Origin: Rhodospirillales bacterium | GTDB taxonomy: Bacteria; Pseudomonadota; Alphaproteobacteria; Rhodospirillales; JASLLZ01 | Length of the DNA stretch: 43,778 nucleotides | Direction of reading: 5' to 3' | Assembly: GCA_030754885.1 (NCBI GenBank) | Contig: JASLZL010000087.1 | Coordinates: forward strand, 1-43,778 | Shown here: positions 7,175 through 17,093 of the stretch, in pieces | How positions within the stretch are numbered: position 1 is the first letter of the stretch | Layout: every line of letters begins with the position of its first letter | Notes under the pieces: generated by a model | Databases searched by the model: none | Told to the model about the DNA's origin: nothing | What the model saw: only the letters and a program-made list of their open reading frames with translations | Translations under genes and position numbers: made by a program

Positions 7175-7975
7175 TCACGCCTCGATCGTATCCACTGACC
7201 GGCCGGTGGCATCGAAACAAACGGCGAGCAAGGGGCCGCCAAAGCCGCAGCCGCCGTCGATAGTGATGGTGACGTCGTTCGCCTTGAGACCCCGGTGACG
7301 GGGATCGAAACCGCGTACCACGTGACGAAAGGAGCCGTAAGGGGCGGTAATGGCGTCATAGTCGCCGCCGCCCCACCAGAAGCTATCGGTCTGCTCCGAC
7401 AGCGGCCGGGTCACGTCGATACCGGCGTGGACGAAAAGAAGGGAATTGTCGGCGACATAGGCCGCCCGGCGCAGAGCGCTCATAAGGGCGTTGTGGCCGT
7501 CTCGGGCGCTCATGGCCTGGCGCAGCTTGCCGGTCCAATCGGTGAGTGCCACGGCGCCGCGTTTGGTGGCATCGAAGCCGTCTTTCGGATCGCCGCCATA
7601 GGCGACAACCGTGGCGCCGACTCCTTGGTCCATCATCCAGGTCAAGACCTCGCCGGGATTGGTAGCAAACTGAATTTGCAGCAGTTTGTGCCACATTTCT
7701 TCTTGGCTGCCGCGCAAATAGGCGACATCGTCGCGAAAGACGCCCGGCCGCGCCAGGAATGCGCGGCGAAAACGCAAGATCTCCTCGACGGTCTTGGCAA
7801 CGGCTCCGCCTAGGCCGAGCAGGTTACCCAAGTAGATGAGATTATCACCCGGCTGTATGCGGCGCGCCAGTTGCCCGTGCAGGGTGCCGAGCCGCGCCGC
7901 TTCGCCGTGGATAGCGGCCACCGCCCAGCATCGCGCGGCGGGACGCAATATCGCGAATTTCGGATCACTGGCCAT
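7175..7975 (-). CDS. Metallophosphatase-fold protein with degenerate active site
   Basis: The product is 266 residues from the ATG at 7975 (AGGCGG upstream); a GTG at 7993 would add six residues. The order of segments follows the PrpE/ApaH-like phosphatases, but each metal-binding motif is changed. G-D-I-H-G reads AAIHG, G-D-x-x-D-R-G reads GNLLGLG, and R-G-N-H-E reads RGSQE. The later FVHAGI motif is intact, while the G-H-T-P-like motif reads GFDPRH. Most Asp, Asn and His ligands are therefore missing, and I expect no ordinary phosphatase activity. The reading frame is open and long, so this looks like a conserved pseudoenzyme and not a decaying gene. It lies between carD (75 bp upstream) and the YpsA-like gene (3 bp downstream). 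Confidence 0.72.
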   Translation of the reverse strand: MASDPKFAILRPAARCWAVAAIHGEAARLGTLHGQLARRIQPGDNLIYLGNLLGLGGAVAKTVEEILRFRRAFLARPGVFRDDVAYLRGSQEEMWHKLLQIQFATNPGEVLTWMMDQGVGATVVAYGGDPKDGFDATKRGAVALTDWTGKLRQAMSARDGHNALMSALRRAAYVADNSLLFVHAGIDVTRPLSEQTDSFWWGGGDYDAITAPYGSFRHVVRGFDPRHRGLKANDVTITIDGGCGFGGPLLAVCFDATGRSVDTIEA

Positions 7976-8050
7976 GGCGCCGCCTGAACTCACCGCCCCT
8001 GGCCTTCGCCACGGCCTATGAGGCCGGCGCCGGGCACCGGGCGGCTCCCG

Positions 8051-8578
8051 TTAGGCCGCGGTCAGCAGGGTTTCCAACTTCTCGGTAGCGGTTTCCATGT
8101 CGACCCGCTCGACGGCGGCAAGTTCGCTGGCCAAACGGTCACGTGCCGCTTCATAGATTTGGCGTTCCGAGAAGGACTGATCCGGCTGACCTTCGGCGCG
8201 GTGCAGGTCGCGAACCACCTCGGCGATGGAAATAGGATCGCCGGAATTAATCTTGGCCTCGTATTCCTGGGCCCTACGGCTCCACATGGTGCGCTTTACC
8301 CGCGCCCGACCCTTCAGGGTCGTCATGGCATTGTCCATGACTTTGCGCGTACTTAGCTTGCGCAAGCCAGAGACGGCGGCCTTACTGATTGGCACCCGTA
8401 GCGTCATGCGGTCGCGATCGAAGGAAATGACGAACAGCTGCAAGCTGTGGCCGGCGATTTCACATTTTTCGATACTTGAGACCTTGCCGACGCCATGGGT
8501 CGGATAGACCACGTAATCCCCCGGCCTGTAAGCGAATTCCTTTGCCGTACTTTTTGCCGTACTTTTCGATTTTCCCAC
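8051..8578 (-). CDS. carD: CarD/CdnL family transcription regulator
   Basis: The product is 175 residues. I start it at the GTG at 8578 because AAAGGTGG lies about 4-11 nt upstream; an open frame further up has no CarD character. Residues 15-75 are the RNA-polymerase-interacting domain (YRPGDYVVYPTHGVGKVSSIE), followed by PISKAAVSGLRKLS and a helical DNA-binding C-terminus (MWSRRAQEYEAKINSGDPISIAEVVRDLHR). CarD binds the beta subunit and stabilises open promoter complexes. The N-terminus holds a small duplication, STAKSTAK, encoded by a tandem DNA repeat. Lying downstream of fdxA on the same strand is the usual alphaproteobacterial arrangement. Confidence 0.92.
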   Translation of the reverse strand: MGKSKSTAKSTAKEFAYRPGDYVVYPTHGVGKVSSIEKCEIAGHSLQLFVISFDRDRMTLRVPISKAAVSGLRKLSTRKVMDNAMTTLKGRARVKRTMWSRRAQEYEAKINSGDPISIAEVVRDLHRAEGQPDQSFSERQIYEAARDRLASELAAVERVDMETATEKLETLLTAA

Positions 8579-8846
8579 AGAGCCACCTTTATTGTTTAGA
8601 GCGCAAAACTTCCAGTCCTCCGCGTACGACGTCAAAGCGCCGGATCAACGCGGATCGTTCTCAGTCAGATTGTTATGGTCGCCACCGTCCCGGGCACGAA
8701 CTCAAACTTAGGTCCAGACAACCAAATACCGGCCACGCGCGGCCGGCACGTATTGTATATCACACTTTTCGGTCAAAATACAGCCCCGCACGCATGTTTC
8801 CGGCCCCGAAAACGCGCGGCTAGGCGGGCTGGTCAGGTCGGGTGTG

Positions 8847-9182
8847 TCAGGACCCCTGGCCCGGATTGGGGCTCAGGTGTTGCAACTTGTCTGGTTTTTC
8901 CCGCCAATCGTCAGCATCGGCGGGCGGTTCGCCCTTACGGGTTATATTGGGCCATTTCTCGGAGTAATCGCGGTTCAATTCCAGCCACTTCTCGACTTCG
9001 GGCTCGGTGTCGGGAATGATTGATTCCACCGGGCATTCCGGTTCACAGACGCCGCAGTCGATGCATTCGTCCGGATGAATGACGAGGAAGTTCTCTCCTT
9101 CGTAGAAGCAGTCCACCGGACACACCTCCACGCAATCCATGAATTTGCATTTAATACACTTTTCAGTAACGACGTAGGTCAT
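8847..9182 (-). CDS. fdxA: Seven-iron ferredoxin
   Basis: The product is 111 residues, the normal length for FdxA. By alignment to Azotobacter ferredoxin I, Cys9, Cys17 and Cys50 should hold the 3Fe-4S cluster, and Cys21, Cys40, Cys43 and Cys46 the 4Fe-4S cluster. The segments [13 protein letters not shown] and [18 protein letters not shown] are near-identical to the family consensus. It acts as a cytoplasmic low-potential electron carrier. A GGAG ribosome site precedes the ATG at 9182. The upstream TerB-like gene ends 32 bp away, and carD lies 268 bp downstream. I found no clear promoter in 8579-8846, although that gap is AT-richer than its surroundings. Confidence 0.95.
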   Translation of the reverse strand: MTYVVTEKCIKCKFMDCVEVCPVDCFYEGENFLVIHPDECIDCGVCEPECPVESIIPDTEPEVEKWLELNRDYSEKWPNITRKGEPPADADDWREKPDKLQHLSPNPGQGS

Positions 9183-9214
9183 GGGTTTCTCCGTTCGACG
9201 GTCTTAATTCGTAA

Positions 9215-9709
9215 TTATGGGACGCTCGCCGGCGCCGGTGCCAGTTTGTCGTCGGTCAGGCCAAGTTGCCCGAGGACCCGCTTGCGCGCGGCCCCGTTGT
9301 CGCGGTCCGCGACATGGATCAGCCCCGCCACACGGCGCACCAGGGATGCCTCATAGTCGTGCAGGCGGCGGTCGGCGTAGGCGACAGTCCACAACATTTC
9401 GATCATGCGGACCCTCTCTTCTTCGGAGAACCGATCCGTGATCACGCGGGTGAAGGAGTACAATTGGCTCGACTCCTTTGCCTTCGCCCCGGCGGCCTCG
9501 ATCAAGGCATCGGTCTCCTCGTCATCGAGGTTGAAAAACGCGCTCAACTGCTCGGCGATGGCCTGACGCTCGGCGGCATCAACCTCGCCGTCCATTCTCG
9601 CCGCCTCGACCAACAGGGCCGCCGCGGCCAGCCGCAGCTCCTGATTTTGATCGACATCCGCCGAGGGTGCGCCGCCGCGCCCTATAAAATCCATGAGTCT
9701 CTTGATCAT
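9215..9709 (-). CDS. TerB-like (tellurite resistance B family) protein
   Basis: The product is 164 residues from the ATG at 9709 (MIKRLMDFIGRGG); an in-frame ATG at 9724 would add five residues. The all-helical TerB domain covers about 25-140, with acidic, metal-binding-like turns: AARMDGEVDAAERQAI and TVAYADRRLHDYEASLVRRVAGL. TerB proteins act at the inner membrane in metal or stress responses, but most single-gene homologues like this one have no demonstrated role. It lies 32 bp ahead of fdxA on the same strand. No other ter genes are present, so tellurite resistance itself should not be inferred. Confidence 0.82.
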   Translation of the reverse strand: MIKRLMDFIGRGGAPSADVDQNQELRLAAAALLVEAARMDGEVDAAERQAIAEQLSAFFNLDDEETDALIEAAGAKAKESSQLYSFTRVITDRFSEEERVRMIEMLWTVAYADRRLHDYEASLVRRVAGLIHVADRDNGAARKRVLGQLGLTDDKLAPAPASVP

Positions 9710-9833
9710 GCCTTTGCCTATCATACCGCCGGCCCACGGCGCAACCATTGCAATTGTGTTGTTTTTCCCTTGTTTGCGGTGACTCCGGCCTTTACCTGTT
9801 GACGCCCATGACGATCTTCCCCACGCCCCGGCG

Positions 9834-10409
9834 ATGGCGCGCAATCGTGACCCAATTCTGGCCGTGTTGGGCCGCGTTCTGCCCCCCTCGGGGACAGTCT
9901 TGGAATTGGCCAGTGGCACCGGCGAACACGCCGTCTATCTGGCGCCCCACCTGCCGGGCTTGACCTGGCAGCCCAGCGACGCCGATACGGTTGCGGTGGA
10001 CATGATCAACCGGCGGGTGACCGCCACCGGTACCGTCAATCTCTTGGCGCCACTTTTGCTCGATGCCAGCACCGAGGCGTGGCCGATCCGCCATGCGGAT
10101 GCGATGGTCTGCATTAACATGATCCACATCGCGCCATGGTCCGCCTCGGTCGGGCTGATGCGAGGTGCCGGGCGCCTGCTGGCCCGGGGCGGAATACTTT
10201 ATCTGTACGGTCCCTACAAGGTTGACGGCCGCCCGACGGTACCAAGCAACGCCGCCTTCGATAAATCCTTGCGCCGCCGCAACCCGGACTGGGGCGTACG
10301 CGACCTGGAAGCGGTTACCGCCGAGGCCGAATTGAACGGCTTGGCCCTCGCCGAAATTGTCGACATGCCAGCCAATAACCAGTCGGTGATTTTCGAAAAG
10401 ACGGACTGA
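9834..10409 (+). CDS. DUF938 family SAM-dependent methyltransferase-like protein
   Basis: The product is 191 residues from the ATG at 9834. VLELASGTGEHAVYLAPHLPGLTWQPSD at about 22-49 is the SAM-binding motif I and acidic loop of DUF938. INMIHIAPW at about 94-102 and YGPYKVDGRPTVPSNAAFDKSLRRRNPDWGVRD are also family hallmarks. The substrate is unknown. The codons just upstream, in frame back to a TGA at 9780, encode VDAHDDLPHAPA, which matches the usual family N-terminus that runs into RNRDPIL. They contain no ATG, GTG or TTG, while an out-of-frame ATG lies at 9808. Either the protein starts late, a rare start is used, or there is a frameshift near 9810-9830. Confidence 0.8.
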   Translation: MARNRDPILAVLGRVLPPSGTVLELASGTGEHAVYLAPHLPGLTWQPSDADTVAVDMINRRVTATGTVNLLAPLLLDASTEAWPIRHADAMVCINMIHIAPWSASVGLMRGAGRLLARGGILYLYGPYKVDGRPTVPSNAAFDKSLRRRNPDWGVRDLEAVTAEAELNGLALAEIVDMPANNQSVIFEKTD

Positions 10410-10441
10410 GGGGATGCGGGTTGGTGCCGTTCAATTAACCG

Positions 10442-10818
10442 TCAATCCCCTTCGCGCAGGCGGTCGGTGGCGCGCCGTTCGGCCTTGGTTGGGCGTCCAC
10501 TGCCAGGCACACGTCTGGCGACGGGCGGGGGCTTGGCCACGGTCCGTCTTGCCGGCGGCGGCTCCAGGTCGTCATAAAGGGTGCGTGCCTCGACCGCCGG
10601 CCCCCGTCGTACGCCCAGGTCCAGAACCTCTATAACGCGTATGTGGGGCCCCTTGGGAAAGGTGAGCACATCGCCCAGCCTGACCCCGTGATGGGCCTTG
10701 TTCACCGAGGCGCCGTTGATTCTGAGGCGGCCCGAGGCGCAGAAACGGCTGGCCAAGGTGCGGCTCTTGAAGAACCGCGCAAACCACAGCCATTTGTCCA
10801 GGCGTTGGGTTTCGTCGC

Positions 10819-10822
<4 letters not shown>
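10442..10822 (-). CDS. S4-domain RNA-binding protein (Hsp15-like)
   Basis: The product is 126 residues starting at the ATG at 10822. Residues 7-65 form an S4 RNA-binding domain (RLDKWLWFARFFKSRTLASRFCASGRLRINGASVNK), as in Hsp15, which binds 50S subunits carrying stalled nascent chains. The C-terminal 45 residues are a basic, proline-rich tail. The start codon overlaps the stop of the helicase gene in the form ATGA (10819-10822), implying translational coupling. A joint role in RNA or ribosome metabolism is therefore likely. Confidence 0.88.
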
Positions 10823-13308
<2,486 letters not shown>

Positions 13309-13336
13309 CGGGTGAGGATCACCCTTCGCCGGCTGA

Positions 13337-13353
13337 ATTTCAAGGGAGTCCTA
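13337..13353 (+). repeat. 17-bp direct repeat, left copy (cassette boundary)
   Basis: ATTTCAAGGGAGTCCTA here is identical to 17077-17093, 3740 bp away. The two copies bracket exactly three rightward genes. The left copy lies 28 bp upstream of the helicase start. Confidence 0.85.
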
Positions 13354-13386
13354 GGTTATGGACCGGTAAATTTATTGTGCGAATTC

Positions 13387-13415
13387 GGGCCGCCGACAAC
13401 GCTGGTCGGCGGCCC
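13387..13415. other. Perfect 11-bp hairpin inside left end of cassette
   Basis: GGGCCGCCGAC (13387-13397) pairs perfectly with GTCGGCGGCCC (13405-13415) around a 7-nt loop, 33 bp inside the left direct repeat. There is no T-run. It could be a terminator protecting the cassette from antisense transcription or a structural end of the element; I cannot tell which. Nothing else is evident in 13416-13550. Confidence 0.5.
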
Positions 13416-13553
13416 GCCTGTGAAATAGTAGGGCGAACACGGTTTGCGTCCGACGAAGGCGATCAGTAGCCTGTCGGATTGGGCTGGGCGACCTCAGCAG
13501 CATTCAACAGACCGCAATCGAATTCGCATGTACCAATCGTCCCCGAATTTTGT

Positions 13554-13560
13554 AGGAGGT
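13554..13560 (+). promoter_or_regulatory. Shine-Dalgarno site that fixes a TTG start
   Basis: AGGAGGT lies 4 nt ahead of the TTG at 13565. No ATG or GTG fits the frame and the family N-terminus, so this strong site decides the TTG start of the PLP-enzyme gene. Confidence 0.8.
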
Positions 13561-13564
13561 AAAG

Positions 13565-14743
13565 TTGAGAGATAGCACCAAGATCGTTACGTCAGGGCGT
13601 CATCCGGAATTGTATCAAGGCGCTGTCAATCCTCCTGTCTTCCGGGCGTCCAGTGTTCTCTCGCAAACAATGGCTGAATGGGAGCACAAGGCCGCCGAAC
13701 GCGCCAAAGACGTGCCGGGCATGTATTACGGCCGGAACGGGACACCAACGACCCGGGCCTTGGAGGAGGCCTTCGCGGACCTTGAGGGCGGCTACCGCTC
13801 TTTCGTCTATCCCTCCGGACTTGCCGCCTGTGTCACGGCGATCCTCGCTTACGTCAAGGCGGGCGACCATATTTTGTTTACCGACAGCGTCTATGGTCCG
13901 GTGCGTCGGCTGGCGGGCAGCTTCCTGGACCGCTTCGGCGTGTCGTCGACCTTTTATGACCCCCTTATCGGTGACGGGATCGCATCCCTCATTCAGCCCA
14001 ATACCCGGGTTGTCTATACGGAAGCGCCGGGATCACACACCTTCGAATTTCAAGACATTCCGGCCATTGCCAAGGCGGCGCACGCGGCCGACGCGGTTGT
14101 CGTGATGGACAACACCTGGGCGACGCCGCTCTATTATCGAGCCTTCGAACACGGGGTCGACGTCTCGGTGCAGGCGGCAACAAAATATGTGGTTGGCCAT
14201 TCGGATGCCATGCTGGGAATCGTGACCGTCAACCGCGATCATTACGACGCGCTAAAGGCATGCACCTACGAACTCGGCCAAATAGCGAGCCCGGATGATG
14301 TTTATCTTGCACTGCGTGGAATGAGAACGATGCATGTGCGCCTTCCCAGGCACTGGGAAACAGGCCTCAAACTGGCGCGATGGATCGCCGAGCAGCCGGA
14401 AGTCGAAGTGGTGATCCACCCGGCACTGGAAGGCGATCCCGGTCATGCCCTTTGGAAACGCGATTGCACCGGCGCGTCGGGCCTTTTCACCTTTGTTCTG
14501 AAACCTGTTGGTGACGGCGCCCGCGCGGCATTGATCGACAACCTCAAGTATTTCAATGTCGGTGCTTCGTGGGGCGGTTACGAAAGCCTTATCCTGCCGA
14601 TCAATCCAAGTAAGGTTCGAACCGCCACGACGTGGCCTTACGCCGGTCCGGCTTTCCGCATTCATGCGGGGCTCGAAAGTGCGGATGATTTGTTGGAAGA
14701 CCTAACGCATGGTTTCGAATGCCTGCGTGCCTTCCAGGTGTAG
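13565..14743 (+). CDS. metC: Cystathionine beta-lyase type PLP enzyme (Cys/Met metabolism family)
   Basis: The product is 392 residues from a TTG start. Fold-type I gamma-family signatures are clear: YYGRNGTPTT at 54-63 (phosphate-binding Tyr/Arg from the partner subunit), YPSGLAA at 82-88, DNTWATP with Asp182 against the pyridine nitrogen, and Lys207 in QAATKYVVGHSD forming the Schiff base. SWGGYESL near 340 is typical of beta-lyases as opposed to gamma-synthases. These enzymes split cystathionine or cystine by beta-elimination, giving pyruvate, ammonia and a thiol or persulfide. The next gene is a sulfurtransferase, which would suit a sulfur-releasing lyase. The substrate is not fixed by sequence. 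It is the first gene of the repeat-bounded cassette. Confidence 0.88.
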   Translation: MRDSTKIVTSGRHPELYQGAVNPPVFRASSVLSQTMAEWEHKAAERAKDVPGMYYGRNGTPTTRALEEAFADLEGGYRSFVYPSGLAACVTAILAYVKAGDHILFTDSVYGPVRRLAGSFLDRFGVSSTFYDPLIGDGIASLIQPNTRVVYTEAPGSHTFEFQDIPAIAKAAHAADAVVVMDNTWATPLYYRAFEHGVDVSVQAATKYVVGHSDAMLGIVTVNRDHYDALKACTYELGQIASPDDVYLALRGMRTMHVRLPRHWETGLKLARWIAEQPEVEVVIHPALEGDPGHALWKRDCTGASGLFTFVLKPVGDGARAALIDNLKYFNVGASWGGYESLILPINPSKVRTATTWPYAGPAFRIHAGLESADDLLEDLTHGFECLRAFQV

Positions 14744-14759
14744 GAAACGACGGCTTGAT

Positions 14760-15629
14760 ATGGCTATGACCGGGTCTAAACATCTCGTTGATCCAGCATG
14801 GCTTGAGGCTCGCCTCGATGACTCCTCAATCCGCGTCATCGACTGCACACTTTTCATGACACCACAGCCGGTCGGCCCCTCGATCGTCGAAAGTGGGCGC
14901 TCGGATTGGCAGGCTGGACACATTCCCGGCTCGGTCTATCTGCACATGGTCGAAGATTTATCGGCGCCTCGGGACGGACTTCCCTACAACCTGCCGCCTC
15001 CCGAGCACATAACAGATCTCTTGGCATCGATCGGCGTGAACCAAGACACCCGGGTTGTCCTTTATGGCGCGGGATTTTTCAACGCGATCACCCGCGCTTG
15101 GTGGGTCTTGAAGGCATCGGGCGTCGCGGATGTCCGAATTCTTAACGGCGGCTGGCCACGCTGGACGGCGGAAAACCGCCCCGTTTCGACCGGGAAAACG
15201 GTATTCGGCCGGGGCAATTTCCAGGCGCGGCGCCAGGCCGGCAGAATTGCCGCGCGGATCGACGTTGAAGCAGCGATTCAAGACCCGGACGTGGTGCTGA
15301 TAAATTCCCTGACACCGGAGCAGTTTCACGGTACCGGCGGCGCCCATTACGGACGGCCGGGACGGATTCCCGGCAGCGTCAATTTACCGAGCCGCGACCT
15401 GATGGAATCCGAGCCGCTTCTCTACAAACCGCTTGGTACGCTGGAGCAGATGTTTAAACAATCCGCTGTCTTTGAACATGAAAAGGTCATTTGTTATTGT
15501 GGCGGTGGCATTGCCGCCAGCAACACGGCCTTTGTTCTGGACATGCTCGGTCACGAAAGTGTCGCGCTCTATGATCAATCGCTGCTGGAATGGTCGGCCG
15601 ACCGAGATTTGCCAATGGAAGTTGGATGA
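14760..15629 (+). CDS. Two-domain rhodanese-type sulfurtransferase
   Basis: The product is 289 residues from the ATG at 14760 (a second ATG lies at 14766), beginning 17 bp after the lyase stop. It has the tandem-rhodanese layout of thiosulfate or 3-mercaptopyruvate sulfurtransferase. The inactive first domain covers about 6-140 (AGHIPGSVYLHM, ILNGGWPRW). The catalytic second domain covers 160-285, with Cys247 in the loop YCGGGIAASN and RIPGSVNLPS at 202-211. The loop differs from both the mercaptopyruvate (CGTGVTA) and thiosulfate (CRKGVTA) consensus, so the sulfur donor is uncertain. Its place beside a carbon-sulfur lyase suggests handling of released persulfide or thiol sulfur. Confidence 0.85.
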   Translation: MAMTGSKHLVDPAWLEARLDDSSIRVIDCTLFMTPQPVGPSIVESGRSDWQAGHIPGSVYLHMVEDLSAPRDGLPYNLPPPEHITDLLASIGVNQDTRVVLYGAGFFNAITRAWWVLKASGVADVRILNGGWPRWTAENRPVSTGKTVFGRGNFQARRQAGRIAARIDVEAAIQDPDVVLINSLTPEQFHGTGGAHYGRPGRIPGSVNLPSRDLMESEPLLYKPLGTLEQMFKQSAVFEHEKVICYCGGGIAASNTAFVLDMLGHESVALYDQSLLEWSADRDLPMEVG

Positions 15630-15713
15630 ATGACATCGGTCACATTTCCAAAGATTAGGTGGATACGCGGAGGTGGTCGCGGATTTTGTCACGCATAACG
15701 TGAGGACAGCCAA

Positions 15714-17060
15714 GTGTACAAACCGATCGATGATGTGACGGCCACGCCTAAAACCGTTTTTGCCGAGGCCGGCGGCTCGTCTCTCGGATTGGCCCCGTTA
15801 CGCGGCGAGGAATCCGTCGATGCCGTTGTCATCGGTGGCGGTTTCGTCGGCTGTTCGGCGGCGCTTCACATCGCCGAACGGGGCATGCGCGTTGTCTTGC
15901 TCGAAGCCAACGAAATTGGTTGGGGGTCGGCTGGGCGCAATGTAGGCCAAGTCGCGCCCCGTGCCACCAAGTTCGAACCCGAAACCGTGCTCAAGATATA
16001 CGGCCCCGTCTATGGTGCGCGACTGAACGACGCGGGTGCCGGAGCCCCCGACTTCGTGACCGACCTCGCCGATCGTTATGACATCGACATAACGGTCGTA
16101 CGCAGCGGCATCCTGACGGCCGCGCATACGCCGGCGGCGGCAGAGACGCTGCGCCAACGCACCGAATATTGGCAGAGACTGAAGGTGCCCGTCGAATTCC
16201 TCACGCGCCGAGAAGCCAGCGAAGTGATCGGCAGCGACGATTACCATGGCGCCATGATCGACCGTCGCGGTATTGCCATCAACCCGCTGGCTTTTGTTCG
16301 CGGATTGGCGCTGGCGGCGATTTCGCAGGGCGCCGTGCTCTATGAGCGCACCCGCATGACCGGCCTCACCCGGGTCGGCGAGGAGTGGCGTGTCGCGACG
16401 GACGAGGGCGCCCTGAAGGCCCAGCATGTGCTTCTTTGCACCAATGCCTATACCGATGATGCGTGGCCCGGGCTGAAAAAGACGGTCATCCCCGTCCGCG
16501 GCTACCAGATCTGGAGCAAGCCGCTCAGCAAGGCCGACCGTGGACGCATACTCCGCGGCATCTCGGCCATGGTCGATACGCGGCGTTTGCTGTCGGGGAT
16601 GCGCCTCCATCCCGACGGTCGCCTGCAGTTCAGCGGCGGCCTTGGGCTGGGGCGGGAAATTGAGCCTGAATTGGCTAAACGCCTAGGCCAGATACAGGCG
16701 ATCTTTCCCGATATTGGACTCATTGAGGCCGAGGGCTGGTGGAGCGGCTGGGTAACGCGGGGCATCTCCGACGGGTGGCGTCTGCACCGGCTTGCCCCCG
16801 GGTTGCTGACGGCTATCGCGTGCAACGGACGGGGCGTTGCCATGGGTGCGATCATGGGCCGCGAGCTTGCCCGCCACGTTTGCGGCGTTCCCGCCGAGGA
16901 CCTCATTATCGCCCTGACCCGGCCACGACAGATCCCAGGCTTTGCCTTCCACAAGAGCGTCGCGGCCTTGGCGCTCCGCTTTTGGGGATGGAAGGACCGG
17001 CGGGAAATCAGACAGGCGACGAAATTGGTCGAGCGCACCTCAGAAAGACCCGCGGCATAA
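15714..17060 (+). CDS. FAD-dependent amine/amino-acid oxidoreductase (DAO family)
   Basis: The product is 448 residues from a GTG at 15714 with GAGGA about 8 nt upstream. AVVIGGGFVGCSAALHIAERG at 37-57 is the FAD dinucleotide-binding motif, and WGSAGRNVGQV at 70-80 is the second flavin contact typical of the DAO superfamily (PuuB, sarcosine and glycine oxidases). A C-terminal GRGVAMGAIMGRELA segment closes the FAD site. Members oxidise secondary or primary amines to imines. The overall pattern is nearest to gamma-glutamylputrescine oxidase-like proteins, but in this setting a sulfur-containing amino acid or amine is plausible. It is the last gene of the cassette, ending 16 bp before the right direct repeat. 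Confidence 0.82.
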   Translation: MYKPIDDVTATPKTVFAEAGGSSLGLAPLRGEESVDAVVIGGGFVGCSAALHIAERGMRVVLLEANEIGWGSAGRNVGQVAPRATKFEPETVLKIYGPVYGARLNDAGAGAPDFVTDLADRYDIDITVVRSGILTAAHTPAAAETLRQRTEYWQRLKVPVEFLTRREASEVIGSDDYHGAMIDRRGIAINPLAFVRGLALAAISQGAVLYERTRMTGLTRVGEEWRVATDEGALKAQHVLLCTNAYTDDAWPGLKKTVIPVRGYQIWSKPLSKADRGRILRGISAMVDTRRLLSGMRLHPDGRLQFSGGLGLGREIEPELAKRLGQIQAIFPDIGLIEAEGWWSGWVTRGISDGWRLHRLAPGLLTAIACNGRGVAMGAIMGRELARHVCGVPAEDLIIALTRPRQIPGFAFHKSVAALALRFWGWKDRREIRQATKLVERTSERPAA

Positions 17061-17076
17061 GATCACCGCCGACCAG

Positions 17077-17093
17077 ATTTCAAGGGAGTCCTA
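17077..17093 (+). repeat. 17-bp direct repeat, right copy (cassette boundary)
   Basis: This is an exact copy of 13337-13353. Its last three bases (CTA) are the complement of the TAG stop codon of the leftward DUF1624 gene, so the repeat sits exactly at that gene's 3' end. Confidence 0.85.

Noticed and set aside
9215-9709. Tellurite resistance determinant
   Set aside because: Only a lone TerB-like gene is present, beside fdxA; no terC, terD or terZ lies nearby, so the phenotype is not supported.
13337-13353. The 17-bp repeat as a shared promoter element (its reverse complement contains TTGAAA)
   Set aside because: The second copy lies over the stop codon of the DUF1624 gene where no promoter is needed, and neither copy has a -10 element at proper spacing.
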